From: Pseudomonadota bacterium
GTDB taxonomy: Bacteria > Pseudomonadota > Alphaproteobacteria > Acetobacterales > Acetobacteraceae
NCBI GenBank assembly: GCA_019352115.1
Contig: JABBNW010000021.1
Location: 1 to 32,790 of the forward strand
Reading direction: 5' to 3'
Length of the DNA: 32,790 bases
Shown here: piece by piece, positions 7,014-15,395 of the stretch
How the letters are laid out: the number at the start of each line of letters is the position of its first letter
How positions within the stretch are numbered: position 1 is the first letter of the stretch
The notes under the pieces: generated by a model
Told to the model about the DNA's origin: nothing
Database searches by the model: none
What the model saw: the letters and a program-made list of their open reading frames with translations, nothing else
Position numbers and translations under genes: made by a program

Positions 7014-7898
7014 ATGGGTGCATTGTTTCCAGGCTTCGACCTGCGGGAGATCGCCGTGCCCGACGGCACCTTGCGGGCACGGGTGGGCGGCAGCGGGCCG
7101 CCCCTGCTGCTGCTGCACGGCAATCCGCAGACGCACATGATGTGGCACGCGGTGGCGCCGGCGCTGACGGCCCGCTTCACGGTGGTCTGCCCCGATCTGC
7201 GCGGCTACGGCGGCTCGTTCAAGCCCGGCGCCAGCGCGGACCATATGCCCTATTCCAAGCGGGCGATGGCCGCCGACATGGTGGCGGCGATGGCGGCACT
7301 GGGGTTCGCCCGCTTCCGCCTGGCCGGGCATGACCGCGGCGGCCGGGTGGCGCATCGGCTGGCGCTCGATCATCCGCAGGCCGTGGAACGTCTGGCGGTG
7401 CTCGACATCGTTCCGACGCTCGTGCATTTCGAGCGGGCCGACATGGCATTCGCGCTGGGCTATTATCATTGGTTCTGGTTCGCCCAACCGCATCCGTTCC
7501 CGGAGGCGTTGATCAACGCCGCGCCAGAAGTATGGTTCCATGCGCACACGAACCGTTCCCCGCGGCCGTCCAACCTGTTCCACCCCGACGCACTGGCCGA
7601 CTATCTGGCGGCGGCGCGCCAGCCGGCGACGATCACCGGCATGTGCGAGGATTACCGCGCCGCGGCGACGATCGACCTGGCCCATGATCGCGAAAGCCGC
7701 AGCACGGGACAGCAGATCGCGTGCCCGCTGCTGGCACTGTGGGGCGAGCGCGGTCGGATCGGGGACTGGTACGACCCGCTGGCGACCTGGCGCGCCTACA
7801 GTTCCTCAGCGGTGACCGGCGGCGCGGTTGCCGCTGGTCATTACGTCGCGGAAGAAGCGCCGGGGGACGTGCTGGACTGGTTCGCGCGCTTCTTCTGA
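7014..7898 (+). CDS. Fluoroacetate/haloacetate dehalogenase (alpha/beta hydrolase)
   Basis: This is a 294-residue protein starting at ATG 7014 behind GGGGGAGG. It hydrolyses the carbon-halogen bond of short haloacids in known homologues. All hallmark residues are visible: nucleophile Asp107 in GHDRGGR, with Arg108 and Arg111 to hold the carboxylate; Asp131 in LDIVPT and His276 in GHYVAEEAP as the other triad members; and the halide pocket His152, Trp153 and Tyr214. The FPGFD opening and HGNPQTH oxyanion motif also fit fluoroacetate dehalogenases such as RPA1163 of Rhodopseudomonas. It ends 19 bases before the converging MmgE/PrpD gene. Family membership is firm; activity on fluoride versus chloride substrates needs assay. 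Confidence 0.9.
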   Translation: MGALFPGFDLREIAVPDGTLRARVGGSGPPLLLLHGNPQTHMMWHAVAPALTARFTVVCPDLRGYGGSFKPGASADHMPYSKRAMAADMVAAMAALGFARFRLAGHDRGGRVAHRLALDHPQAVERLAVLDIVPTLVHFERADMAFALGYYHWFWFAQPHPFPEALINAAPEVWFHAHTNRSPRPSNLFHPDALADYLAAARQPATITGMCEDYRAAATIDLAHDRESRSTGQQIACPLLALWGERGRIGDWYDPLATWRAYSSSAVTGGAVAAGHYVAEEAPGDVLDWFARFF

Positions 7899-7917
7899 CG
7901 CGCCGCGCCGCGGTTGC

Positions 7918-9261
7918 CTACACGCGCGCCAGGTCGCGCGCCGCGATGCCCTCCAGGCCCTTGAGGCGGGCGAACAAGGTGGCGGCGGGGATATCGGAAT
8001 GGCCGGCGTCCAGGCAGTCCGCGAATTTGTCGTAGATCTGCGCTTCGACCAGCGGGCGGGTCGGATGGCCGGTCGCCCGCTTGACCGGCGCGGCGTCGAG
8101 CACCTGGCCGGCGGTGGTCTCCACTCGCACCTGATCGGCGAAGGCGGCGCCCGGCAGCTCCGGGTCGTATTCGGTCGTCGTCTCGATCCGCACCTTCCGC
8201 ATCAGCGCCTGGATTTCGTCGCGGCGGACGAAATCGTCGGTCAGCTCGCGCAGACCGACCCGGCGGGCGATGATGCCGCTCGCCATCGCGAACTCGATGC
8301 TGAACTTGGCGGCAAGCCCGGTGTCGGGCGCATGGTTGCGCAGCACGGTGGCGAAATAGTCGCTGATCTTGACCGTGACCTGCTGCACCTCGTCGGCCCG
8401 CACCGGGTGTTCGGCCATGAGGTCGAGGATGCCGTCGATCGCGCGATGCGTGCAGTAGCAAGTGGGGTATTTCTTGATCCCCAGCCCCTGCGTGATCAGC
8501 GCCCAGGTCTCGCCGAGATGCGATTCGCTGGCACGGTCCTCGCTGCCGTCGGGGGAAATGGCGTGCAGGAAGCCTTGGGGATGCTCCAGCGCGTCGGTGG
8601 CGGCGGTGAACCCGGCTTCCGCCAGGCGCGCGGCCATGATGCCGGAATGGGCGGCGCGGCCGGCGTGGAACGGCTTCGTCATGGTGCCGAAATTGGCCAT
8701 CAGACCGGCGCTCTGCGATGCGCCGAGCGCCACCGCGATCGCCGCCTTGGTCGCATCCAGCCGGCGCAGCCTGGCGCAGGCCGCGGCGGCGCCGACCGCG
8801 CCATAGAGGCCGGTCGGATGCCAGCCCTTCTTGTGCAGCAGCCCAGAGTCGCGGCGGAACATCTCCGCCCAGGTCTCGTAGCCGGCGACATAGGCGACCA
8901 GCATGTCGGCCCCGGTGGCATCCAGCGCCTCGGCTTCCGCCAGGATCGCCGGCACCAGGACGGTGGAGGGATGGCCGCGCAGGGCGACGTCGTCATAGTC
9001 CAGCGCGTGCGCCGCGACGCCGTTGATCCAGGCCGCTTCCGGCGCAGTGGCATGGGCGGCGGAGAACGCGATGGAGGACGGCCCTGACGCGGGGGCGAGC
9101 ACGGTCTTCAGGATGCCGACCGCGTCCTCGTTGCGTCCGGCGATCATGGTGCCGATGCAGTCGATGAAGCCGAGGCGGGCAACCCGCATGGCTTCCTCGG
9201 GGATGCGGTTGGGCGAAAGGTCGGCGATGAAGCGGCCGACGGACTGGGTGAGAGCGGTCAT
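7918..9261 (-). CDS. MmgE/PrpD-family protein
   Basis: This is a 447-residue protein whose ATG 9261 follows GGAGGAA. The opening (SVGRFIADLSPNRIPEEAMRVARLGFIDCIGTMIAG) and the internal HALDYDDV, GYETWAEMF, GWHPTGLYGAVGAAAACARL and LMANFGTMTKPFHAGRAAHSGIMAARLAEAGFT segments are characteristic of the family. Known members include 2-methylcitrate dehydratase, cis-aconitate decarboxylase and iminodisuccinate epimerase, so the reaction cannot be named. It is the last gene of a five-gene operon, 17 bases after the HMG-CoA-lyase-like gene, and probably acts on an organic acid in the same route. No catalytic substitutions were assessed. Confidence 0.9.
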   Translation of the reverse strand: MTALTQSVGRFIADLSPNRIPEEAMRVARLGFIDCIGTMIAGRNEDAVGILKTVLAPASGPSSIAFSAAHATAPEAAWINGVAAHALDYDDVALRGHPSTVLVPAILAEAEALDATGADMLVAYVAGYETWAEMFRRDSGLLHKKGWHPTGLYGAVGAAAACARLRRLDATKAAIAVALGASQSAGLMANFGTMTKPFHAGRAAHSGIMAARLAEAGFTAATDALEHPQGFLHAISPDGSEDRASESHLGETWALITQGLGIKKYPTCYCTHRAIDGILDLMAEHPVRADEVQQVTVKISDYFATVLRNHAPDTGLAAKFSIEFAMASGIIARRVGLRELTDDFVRRDEIQALMRKVRIETTTEYDPELPGAAFADQVRVETTAGQVLDAAPVKRATGHPTRPLVEAQIYDKFADCLDAGHSDIPAATLFARLKGLEGIAARDLARV

Positions 9262-9278
9262 GGGTTCCTCCACGATCT

Positions 9279-10235
9279 TCAGTGCAGATTCGCGCGCAGT
9301 GCCTTCAGGCTGCCGCCCACCTTGACCGATCCGGGCAACGGATGGCCGACGATGTCCTCGGCGAGTTGCGCCACCTCGATCAGCCTGTCGAGGTCGATGC
9401 CGGTCGCGATGCCCATCTCGTCGAGCATGAACACCAGGTCTTCCGTGCACACATTGCCGGCCGCTCCCTTGTGCGCGGCGAACGGGCAGCCGCCGAGACC
9501 GCCCACGGTGGCATCGTAGATCGCCACGCCCATCTCCAGCCCCGCATAGGCATTGGCGATGCCCATGCCGCGGGTGTCGTGCAGATGCAGCGACAAGGTC
9601 AGATCGGGATAACGGTTGCGCACCTTGCCGACCAGGTCGCGGATGGTTTTCGGCGTGGCCCAGGCCATGGTATCGGCGAGGGAGAAGACTTTCGGCGTCA
9701 CCCCGTGCTCGACACCGACGTCGAGCAAAGTCTGGATCAGGTCGAGCACGCGCTGGTGCGGGATCTCGCCTTCGAAATTACAGCCGAACGCGGCCATGAT
9801 CCCGGCGCGTTCTAGCGGAATGCCGTTCTGCTTATACATCCGGATCGTCTCGTGCGCGATCCGCACATTGTCTTCCATGCTGCGCTGCTGGTTGCGCAGA
9901 AGGAAGGTGGGCGAAGCGGTGAGTGAGAACGAACCCTTGATGTCGAGCCGCTGGCTCGACATCGCCCGTTGCAGGCCTTTCACGTTCAGCCACAGCGCAG
10001 TGTATTCGACGCCGGGCTTGCGCTTGAACCCGGCCACCACCGCGTCGGCATCCGCCCAGCCGGGGACGCGGTTCGGGTTGACGAAGGAGGCGACCTGGAT
10101 GTGGTTGATCCCCGTCTCGCTCAGCGCATCGATCAGTTCGATCTTGCGCGCGGTGGAGATCGGGCCTTTCTCGAACTGGAAGCCCTCGCGCGGGCCTTCC
10201 TCGTTGATCTGCACGTGAGTGGGGATGTCGGACAT
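9279..10235 (-). CDS. HMG-CoA-lyase-like DRE-TIM metallolyase
   Basis: This is a 318-residue protein starting at ATG 10235 after AAGGAA. The TIM-barrel fold and family signatures are clear: EGPREGFQFE near residues 13-22, LSLHLHDTRGMG metal-binding histidines, and the GGLGGCPFAAHKGAAGNVCTED loop with the catalytic Cys. Against human HMG-CoA lyase, Arg41 is kept but Asp42 is Glu (PREG instead of PRDG), and the Glu of IETTSFV is Gln (IQVASFV). These changes touch the metal and active site, so the acyl-CoA cleaved may not be HMG-CoA. It sits between the enoyl-CoA hydratase (14 bases) and MmgE/PrpD gene (17 bases). It most likely splits a 3-hydroxyacyl-CoA to acetyl-CoA or a relative plus a keto acid. 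Confidence 0.82.
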   Translation of the reverse strand: MSDIPTHVQINEEGPREGFQFEKGPISTARKIELIDALSETGINHIQVASFVNPNRVPGWADADAVVAGFKRKPGVEYTALWLNVKGLQRAMSSQRLDIKGSFSLTASPTFLLRNQQRSMEDNVRIAHETIRMYKQNGIPLERAGIMAAFGCNFEGEIPHQRVLDLIQTLLDVGVEHGVTPKVFSLADTMAWATPKTIRDLVGKVRNRYPDLTLSLHLHDTRGMGIANAYAGLEMGVAIYDATVGGLGGCPFAAHKGAAGNVCTEDLVFMLDEMGIATGIDLDRLIEVAQLAEDIVGHPLPGSVKVGGSLKALRANLH

Positions 10236-10249
10236 CGTCGTCGTTCCTT

Positions 10250-11044
10250 CTACCGCCCCTTGAAAACGGGCTTGCGCTTCTCGTTGAACGCCAGCACGCC
10301 TTCCCGCCGGTCTTCGGTATCGACCAGCCGGTTGTACGCCTCGATCTCGAACATCAGGCCGCGTTTCAGATCCATCTGCAGCCCGTTGTGGATCGACTTC
10401 TTCGCCTGCCGCACCGACAACGGCGCGTTGTCGCAGATCGCCTGTGCGGTGGCGAACACGTCCTCCATCAACCGCCCGGGTTCGGAGACGTGGTTCACCA
10501 CGCCCCATTCCAGCGCCTGCTCGGCGCTGAACGGGCGGCCGGTCAGGATCAGTTCCTTCGCGCGCCGCTCCCCCACCACCCGCGCCAGGGTCTGGGTGCC
10601 GCCGCCGCCGGGCATGATGCCGATCGTCACTTCCGTCAGCGCGAAGCGGGCGCCGCGCACGGCATAGGCGAAGTCGCAGACCAGCATGGTCTCCAGGCCG
10701 CCGGCGTAGGCGTGGCCGTTCACCGCGGCGATCACCGGCATCGGCAGTTCCAGCAGTGCGTCGCGCCCGCGCTCGAAAATCTCGTGCTGGTGCTGCCACT
10801 CCGCCTGGGTCATGCCCTTGCGCTGCTTGAGGTCGCCGCCGGCGCAGAAGATGCGCTCCCCTGCCCCGGTCAGCACCACGCAGCGCACATCGCCCGGATG
10901 ATCGATGAGCCGGGTCCAGAGATCGAGGGCATCGAGCCCCATCTGCGTGTTCTTCGCGTTCCCGACCTCCGGCCGGTTCAAGGTGACCAGCAGCAGGTGC
11001 GGGCGCGGGGTTTCGACCAGCAGGGTTTCGTAGGTCTTGTCCAT
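10250..11044 (-). CDS. Enoyl-CoA hydratase/isomerase (crotonase family)
   Basis: This is a 264-residue protein. Oxyanion-hole segments CAGGDLKQ and NGHAYAGGLE are present. Both hydratase acids are kept: Glu118 (GGLE; Glu144 of rat enoyl-CoA hydratase) and Glu138 (LTEVTIGIMPGGGGTQ; Glu164). A true hydratase is therefore more likely than a one-Glu isomerase. The ATG at 11044 directly abuts the TGA of the acyl-CoA synthetase gene (TGAATG), so the two are translationally linked. In the operon it would add water to the CoA thioester made by the synthetase and give a 3-hydroxyacyl-CoA for the lyase downstream. Confidence 0.9.
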   Translation of the reverse strand: MDKTYETLLVETPRPHLLLVTLNRPEVGNAKNTQMGLDALDLWTRLIDHPGDVRCVVLTGAGERIFCAGGDLKQRKGMTQAEWQHQHEIFERGRDALLELPMPVIAAVNGHAYAGGLETMLVCDFAYAVRGARFALTEVTIGIMPGGGGTQTLARVVGERRAKELILTGRPFSAEQALEWGVVNHVSEPGRLMEDVFATAQAICDNAPLSVRQAKKSIHNGLQMDLKRGLMFEIEAYNRLVDTEDRREGVLAFNEKRKPVFKGR

Positions 11045-12571
11045 TCAGCGTGGTTCCAGGCTGGGGTGCGATCCATCGACGATGCGGTAGCGTTCCAGCA
11101 ACGCCGCGCGGATCAGCCGGCGCATGATCTTGCCCTGGGGGTTGCGCGGCAGTTCGTCCAGCATGAGGAACGCGCGGGGGTGCTTGTATCGCGCCAGGCC
11201 GCCGAGCGCGGCCCGCGCCCGGTCCGGCCAGGCGGCATCGTCGGTCTCCGCCACCGCAACGATAATCTCGCCCCAATATTCCGAAGGCAGGGACACGATT
11301 GCCACCGCTGCGGTGCCGGCGGTACCGGCAAGCTCGCGTTCGATCTCGTCGGGGTGGATCTTGTAGCCGCCGGATTTCACGACGTCGGCAAGCCGGCCCA
11401 CCAGGTGCAACCGTCCGCGCGCATCGATCCGTCCCAGATCGCCGGTGGCGTGGAAGCCGTCATCCGGCAACGGCTGGAAGCCGCCGGCGTCGATATGGCC
11501 GCAGGACATGTGCCGCCCGCGCAGATGCACTTCGCCCACCTGCTCGCGTCCCAGCACGGCGCCGGTCTCCTCGCGGATCGCAACCTCGACGCCGCTGCCT
11601 GGCCAGCCGACGCACACGCCCTCCCCGGCCGGTTCGGCATAATAGGCATCGGTGGCAGCGGGAGGCAGCACGGTGATCGGGTTCACGATCTCCGACTTGC
11701 CGTAAGTGATGCGCACCACCGGACCGAAGATTGCACGCGCCTTGGCGTACAGCGCCGGCAGCAGCGGCGCCGTGCCGCAGAAGATGGTGCGGATGCCGCC
11801 GATGCGTTCGCCCTCCAGCGCGCCGGCAAGCTTCGCCAGCACGGTCGGCGGGGCGAACACATGATCGACGGCGCCGTGCCGCAGCAGCGGCAGCGCCACC
11901 GCCAGATCGACCCCGCGCAGCAGCACGATCCCCGCGCCGCGGTCGTGGAACGCATGGGCAATGAGGCCGGCGCCGTGGATGAACGGCGTCATCAGCAACA
12001 CCCGGCTTCCCGGCCCGGGCATCACGCCGAGATGCGCCCGTTGCAGCACGTTCGCGAGCCAACGCGCCGCATGGGTCGTCACGATCGCCTTCGGCTGCCC
12101 GGTGGTGCCGGACGTGAAGCCGATTTTTGCCCACGCTGCCCCCGGCACCGGCGGAAGAGCGGCCGGGTCGGCTGGAGTGTCGGCCACATCCTCGATCGTG
12201 ATCACCTCGCGGCCGAGCGTGCGGAACGCGCCCGCCTGCTCGGCCGACGTCACCACCAGCCTGGTGGCGGAAAGATCGAGGCAATAGCGCCGTTCCGCCT
12301 CCGTCAGCCCCGCGTTCAGCCCCACCTCGGCGACCCCCGCGAGCCGCAAGGCGTTGGTCGCCCAGACGGCGGGAATCCCGTTCGGCAGACTGAGCCCGAC
12401 GCAGGTGCCGGGCGCGATCCCGGCGTCGCGCAGCATCAGCGCAAGACGCGCGGACCGGCCGGCCAGAGCGGCGAGGCCGATCGCGCGGGCGCCGTCGTGC
12501 ACCCCCTCGGCGTCGGCGAACTCGGCGACCGTGGCGGCAAGGTCGCCCCCCCAGGGGATTTCGTTGCGCAT
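11045..12571 (-). CDS. Acyl-CoA synthetase (AMP-forming, class I adenylate-forming)
   Basis: This is a 508-residue protein starting at ATG 12571. It has the P-loop FTSGTTGQPK (residues 152-161), the YGKSE segment (A5), the hinge TGDLGRIDARGRLHLVGR, and the C-terminal Lys in PRNPQGKIMRR that completes adenylation. Known family members turn a carboxylic acid, ATP and CoA into acyl-CoA, AMP and pyrophosphate. The start codon overlaps the stop of the FAH-family gene by one base (TGATG), and its own stop touches the crotonase start. As the only activating enzyme in the operon it defines the entry substrate, which I cannot name. It is shorter than many long-chain ligases, favouring a small or medium acid. 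Confidence 0.88.
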   Translation of the reverse strand: MRNEIPWGGDLAATVAEFADAEGVHDGARAIGLAALAGRSARLALMLRDAGIAPGTCVGLSLPNGIPAVWATNALRLAGVAEVGLNAGLTEAERRYCLDLSATRLVVTSAEQAGAFRTLGREVITIEDVADTPADPAALPPVPGAAWAKIGFTSGTTGQPKAIVTTHAARWLANVLQRAHLGVMPGPGSRVLLMTPFIHGAGLIAHAFHDRGAGIVLLRGVDLAVALPLLRHGAVDHVFAPPTVLAKLAGALEGERIGGIRTIFCGTAPLLPALYAKARAIFGPVVRITYGKSEIVNPITVLPPAATDAYYAEPAGEGVCVGWPGSGVEVAIREETGAVLGREQVGEVHLRGRHMSCGHIDAGGFQPLPDDGFHATGDLGRIDARGRLHLVGRLADVVKSGGYKIHPDEIERELAGTAGTAAVAIVSLPSEYWGEIIVAVAETDDAAWPDRARAALGGLARYKHPRAFLMLDELPRNPQGKIMRRLIRAALLERYRIVDGSHPSLEPR

Positions 12572-13404
12572 CAGCCTTCGGCCACCACCTCGTTGCGCAG
12601 CAGGCCAACGCCGGTGATCTCGACCTCCACCGTGTCGCCCGGCTTCATCCACAGCGGCGGCTTGCGATAGGCGCCGACCCCGCCGGTGGTGCCGGTCACG
12701 ATCACGTCGCCGGCTTCCAACTGCGTGAAGGTCGAAACGTATTCGATCAGGGTGGGGATGTCGAAGCACAGGTCATCGATGGTCGCGTGCTGCACTTCCT
12801 CCCCATTCAACCGGGTGATCAGATGCGCCTGGGTGATGTCGCCGACTTCCTCCGGCGTCGCCAGCCACGGGCCGAACGAACCGGAGTGGAAGAAGTTCTT
12901 GCCCGGCGTGAACTGCCCCGAATGGCGCTGCCATTCCCGCACCGAGCCTTCGTTGTAGCAGGCGTAGCCGGCGATCACCGAAGCCACGTCCGCCTGCTTC
13001 ACGTGCCGGCAGCGCCGGCCGATCACCACGGCAAGCTCGCCCTCGTAATCATAGGTCTCGGACACGTTCGGGCGGATCAACTTCTCACCGTGGCCGACCT
13101 GGCTGTTGGCGAAACGGGCAAAGATGATCGGCTTCGGCGGCGGCTCGCGGCCGCCTTCCTTGATGTGCGTCATGTAGTTCAGCCCGACGCAGATGATCTT
13201 GTCCGGATCGGGGATCGGCGGCAGGAAATGCACCTCGTCCAGGGCGAAATCGGCGTGGCGCGCGGCCTCCTCCGCGAGCGACGAGGTCGCCCACAGCGCA
13301 TGCTTCAGACTGGGGGCAAGGTGGCCGAGATCGACCACGCTGTCGGGCTTGACCACGCCCCAACTCCTGCTGCCGTCCGGACGGCGGAAGCTCATCAATT
13401 TCAT
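12571..13404 (-). CDS. Fumarylacetoacetate hydrolase (FAH)-family enzyme
   Basis: This is a 277-residue protein with ATG 13404 behind AGGAGGAG. The FAH fold is marked by IICVGLNYMTHIKE, KPIIFARFANSQVG and the metal-binding YDYEGELAVVIGR (Glu121, Glu123). The third ligand position reads CYNEGSVREWQ instead of the usual FNDVSARD, so Asp appears replaced by Glu. Known family members cleave or decarboxylate 1,3-diketo or 2-keto acids. It is the first gene of the five-gene operon and overlaps the synthetase by one base. It may finish the pathway by breaking a keto-acid product. Exact activity is unknown. Confidence 0.87.
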   Translation of the reverse strand: MKLMSFRRPDGSRSWGVVKPDSVVDLGHLAPSLKHALWATSSLAEEAARHADFALDEVHFLPPIPDPDKIICVGLNYMTHIKEGGREPPPKPIIFARFANSQVGHGEKLIRPNVSETYDYEGELAVVIGRRCRHVKQADVASVIAGYACYNEGSVREWQRHSGQFTPGKNFFHSGSFGPWLATPEEVGDITQAHLITRLNGEEVQHATIDDLCFDIPTLIEYVSTFTQLEAGDVIVTGTTGGVGAYRKPPLWMKPGDTVEVEITGVGLLRNEVVAEG

Positions 13405-13451
13405 CGCCTGGCTCCTCCTGCGTTCGCCTTTCACTACGGCGGCGCGGGAGA

Positions 13452-13465
13452 CCCGGCAAGCCGGG
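13452..13465 (-). terminator. Short hairpin after galE
   Basis: CCCGG-CAAG-CCGGG lies 4 bases beyond the galE stop in the 65-base gap before the FAH gene. It could end galE transcription and so separate it from the catabolic operon. The stem is short and has no U-tract. Confidence 0.35.
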
Positions 13466-13469
13466 CGGA

Positions 13470-14459
13470 TCAGTCGCCGTAGCCGGCCGGATGCGCCTCC
13501 CGCCAGGCCGCCGCCGTGCGCACGATCGCGCGCAACTCCGGAAAACGCGGGGCCCAGCCGGTCTCGCGCCGCAGCCGGGCAGAGGACGCGACCAGCACCG
13601 GCGGGTCGCCCGGTCGGCGCGGGGCGATCCGATGCGGCACCGGACGACCGGTGATCTCCTGCACAGTCCGGATCACGTCGTGCACCGACGCCCCCTGACC
13701 GTTGCCCAGGTTGTAAGTCACGCTGGCATGGTCGAGCCGGGCCAGCACGGCAAGATGCGCGTCCGCGAGGTCGGACACGTGGATGTAGTCACGGATGCAG
13801 GTGCCGTCCGGGGTCGGGTAGTCGGTGCCGAAGACCTGCAGTTCCGGCCGGCGACCCAATGCGGCGTCGATCGCGAGCGGAATGAGATGCGTCTCCGGAT
13901 CGTGGTCCTCGCCCAGCAGCCCGTCCGGATCGGCGCCGGCAGCGTTGAAATAGCGCAGGCAGGCGCTGCGCAGCCCGTGCACCCGGTCGGCCCAGACCAG
14001 GGCGCGCTCGATCATCCGCTTGCTTTCGCCGTAGGGGGAACCGGGATCGATCGCTGCATCCTCGGCGATCGGGATGGTTTCGGGTGCGCCGAACAGATTG
14101 GCGGTGGAGGACAACACGAAACGCGGCACCTGATGGCGCACACAGGATTTGATCAGGCGGATGCCGTTGCCCGCGTTCTCCAGCAGGTAGCGGAACGGCT
14201 CGCGCATGCTTTCGCCCACCAGCGACAGCGCGGCGAAATGGAACACCGCGTGCCATGGACCGTCGGCCAGCACGGCGTCGACGGCCGCGGTATCGGCTAG
14301 GTCGGCCTCGACCAGTCGCACCCCTTCGGGGATGGCGGCACGGTGGCCCTGGCGGAGGTTGTCGATCACAGTGACCGCATCGCCGCGCACCGCGAGCGCG
14401 CGCACGAGATGGCTGCCGACATAACCGGCGCCGCCGGTGACGAGATAGCGGGCTGGCAT
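13470..14459 (-). CDS. galE: UDP-glucose 4-epimerase
   Basis: This is a 329-residue extended short-chain dehydrogenase. The NAD motif VTGGAGYVGSH is at residues 7-17. The catalytic Tyr143-xxx-Lys147 is in SPYGESK and the serine site is LSSTANLFG (the usual form is SSSATVYG). RYFNAAGADPDG, HLIPLAIDAALGRRPELQVFGTDYPTPDGTCIRDYIHVSDLADAH and the C-terminal PRRPGDPPVLVAS are standard GalE features. It interconverts UDP-glucose and UDP-galactose, feeding surface polysaccharides. Downstream on the same strand is the FAH operon, but a 65-base gap with a hairpin suggests separate transcription. The start at ATG 14459 has only a weak ribosome site. Confidence 0.92.
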   Translation of the reverse strand: MPARYLVTGGAGYVGSHLVRALAVRGDAVTVIDNLRQGHRAAIPEGVRLVEADLADTAAVDAVLADGPWHAVFHFAALSLVGESMREPFRYLLENAGNGIRLIKSCVRHQVPRFVLSSTANLFGAPETIPIAEDAAIDPGSPYGESKRMIERALVWADRVHGLRSACLRYFNAAGADPDGLLGEDHDPETHLIPLAIDAALGRRPELQVFGTDYPTPDGTCIRDYIHVSDLADAHLAVLARLDHASVTYNLGNGQGASVHDVIRTVQEITGRPVPHRIAPRRPGDPPVLVASSARLRRETGWAPRFPELRAIVRTAAAWREAHPAGYGD

Positions 14460-14670
14460 GGCCTGACCCTAGCGCGGCCCGGTCCGGCGCGATAGGCGGC
14501 AACGCAATCTTGTCAGCGCGATGCCACGCCCCCGCTGCCGGTTCTGGGACTGTGGCGCCGGGGGCAGCCTGCGGCGAGGATCGGAGGCGGGCACGCCGCG
14601 AATCTCCATCGGCGGCGGCGCGCGCTGCAAGGCGCGGGACGCGGGGCCGCGCGGGTCGGGTTGGCCGGCC

Positions 14671-14699
14671 TTTACAGACTGACATGTTAGAAGTACACG
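14671..14699 (+). promoter_or_regulatory. Possible leaderless promoter for the GntR gene
   Basis: TTTACA (5 of 6 to TTGACA), a 17-base spacer and TACACG would place transcription start at the A of ATG 14706. No Shine-Dalgarno sequence precedes that ATG, in line with a leaderless message. A TGT-N7-ACA partial palindrome (14685-14697) overlaps the -10 region and could be an autoregulatory operator. Confidence 0.35.
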
Positions 14700-14705
14700 C
14701 CCTGC

Positions 14706-15395
14706 ATGCGGCTACGCGATCAAGCCTATCACGCGTTCATCCAGCATCTGCTGGACCAGCGCCTCCGTCCCGGCCAGTTCGTCACGCAACGCGAGCTGGC
14801 GGCGCTGACCGGACAGCCACTCGGCGCCGTGCGCGAAATGATCCCCCGGCTGGAGGCGGACGGCCTGCTCCGCACCCTCCCGCAGAGGGGCCTGCAGGTC
14901 GCGACGCTCGACCTTGCCATGATGCGGGACGCGTTCCAGTTGCGCGAAACGATCGAATGCGCAGCGCTGGTGCAGTTCGTCCGCACCGCGCCCGACAGCG
15001 CCATTGCGGTCCAGCAGGACCTGCTGGACCGGGTGTTGCGCGCCGCGCGCACGGGCATCACGCCGGCGCTGCTGGCCGATGCGCAGGCAGTGGACTGGGG
15101 GCTGCATGACGCCCTCGTGGACGCGCTCGGCAATGGGCTGATCGCCGACATCCACCGGGTCAACGCCGTCCGCATCCGCCTCATCATGCAGGACCGGGTC
15201 ACGCTCACGCCCGACCGGCTGCCACCGGCGATGGCGGAGCACGCGACAATCCTGGCGGCGGTGGCCCGCCGCGATCCGGACGCGGCGCTGGCCGGGTTGC
15301 GGACCCACCTCAACAGCGCCCGCGACCGCGCGCTCGCGTTCAATGACCACACCGCCGCGGCGAAGCCGCGCGCGCTCGAAGGAGTCAACGGATGA
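14706..15395 (+). CDS. GntR-family transcriptional regulator (FadR/FCD subfamily)
   Basis: This is a 229-residue protein. Residues 1-65 form the winged helix (RDQAYHAFIQHLLDQRLRPGQFVTQRELAALTGQPLGAVREMIPRLEADGLLRTLPQRGLQV). The rest is the all-helical FCD ligand domain (LRETIECAALVQF, DWGLHDALVDALGNGLIADIHRVNAVRIRLI, EHATILAAVARRDPDAALAGLRTHLNSARDRAL). The His pattern of FCD metal sites is visible. FCD regulators usually sense organic or sugar acids. Its stop overlaps the start of the DapA-family gene (ATGA), so it probably regulates that gene and perhaps the nearby acid-catabolism genes. An upstream leaderless promoter is proposed. Confidence 0.9.
   Translation: MRLRDQAYHAFIQHLLDQRLRPGQFVTQRELAALTGQPLGAVREMIPRLEADGLLRTLPQRGLQVATLDLAMMRDAFQLRETIECAALVQFVRTAPDSAIAVQQDLLDRVLRAARTGITPALLADAQAVDWGLHDALVDALGNGLIADIHRVNAVRIRLIMQDRVTLTPDRLPPAMAEHATILAAVARRDPDAALAGLRTHLNSARDRALAFNDHTAAAKPRALEGVNG

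Noticed and set aside
13404-14459. galE as first gene of the acid-degradation operon
   Set aside because: A 65-base gap with a hairpin separates them, the FAH gene has its own strong ribosome site, and the functions do not match.
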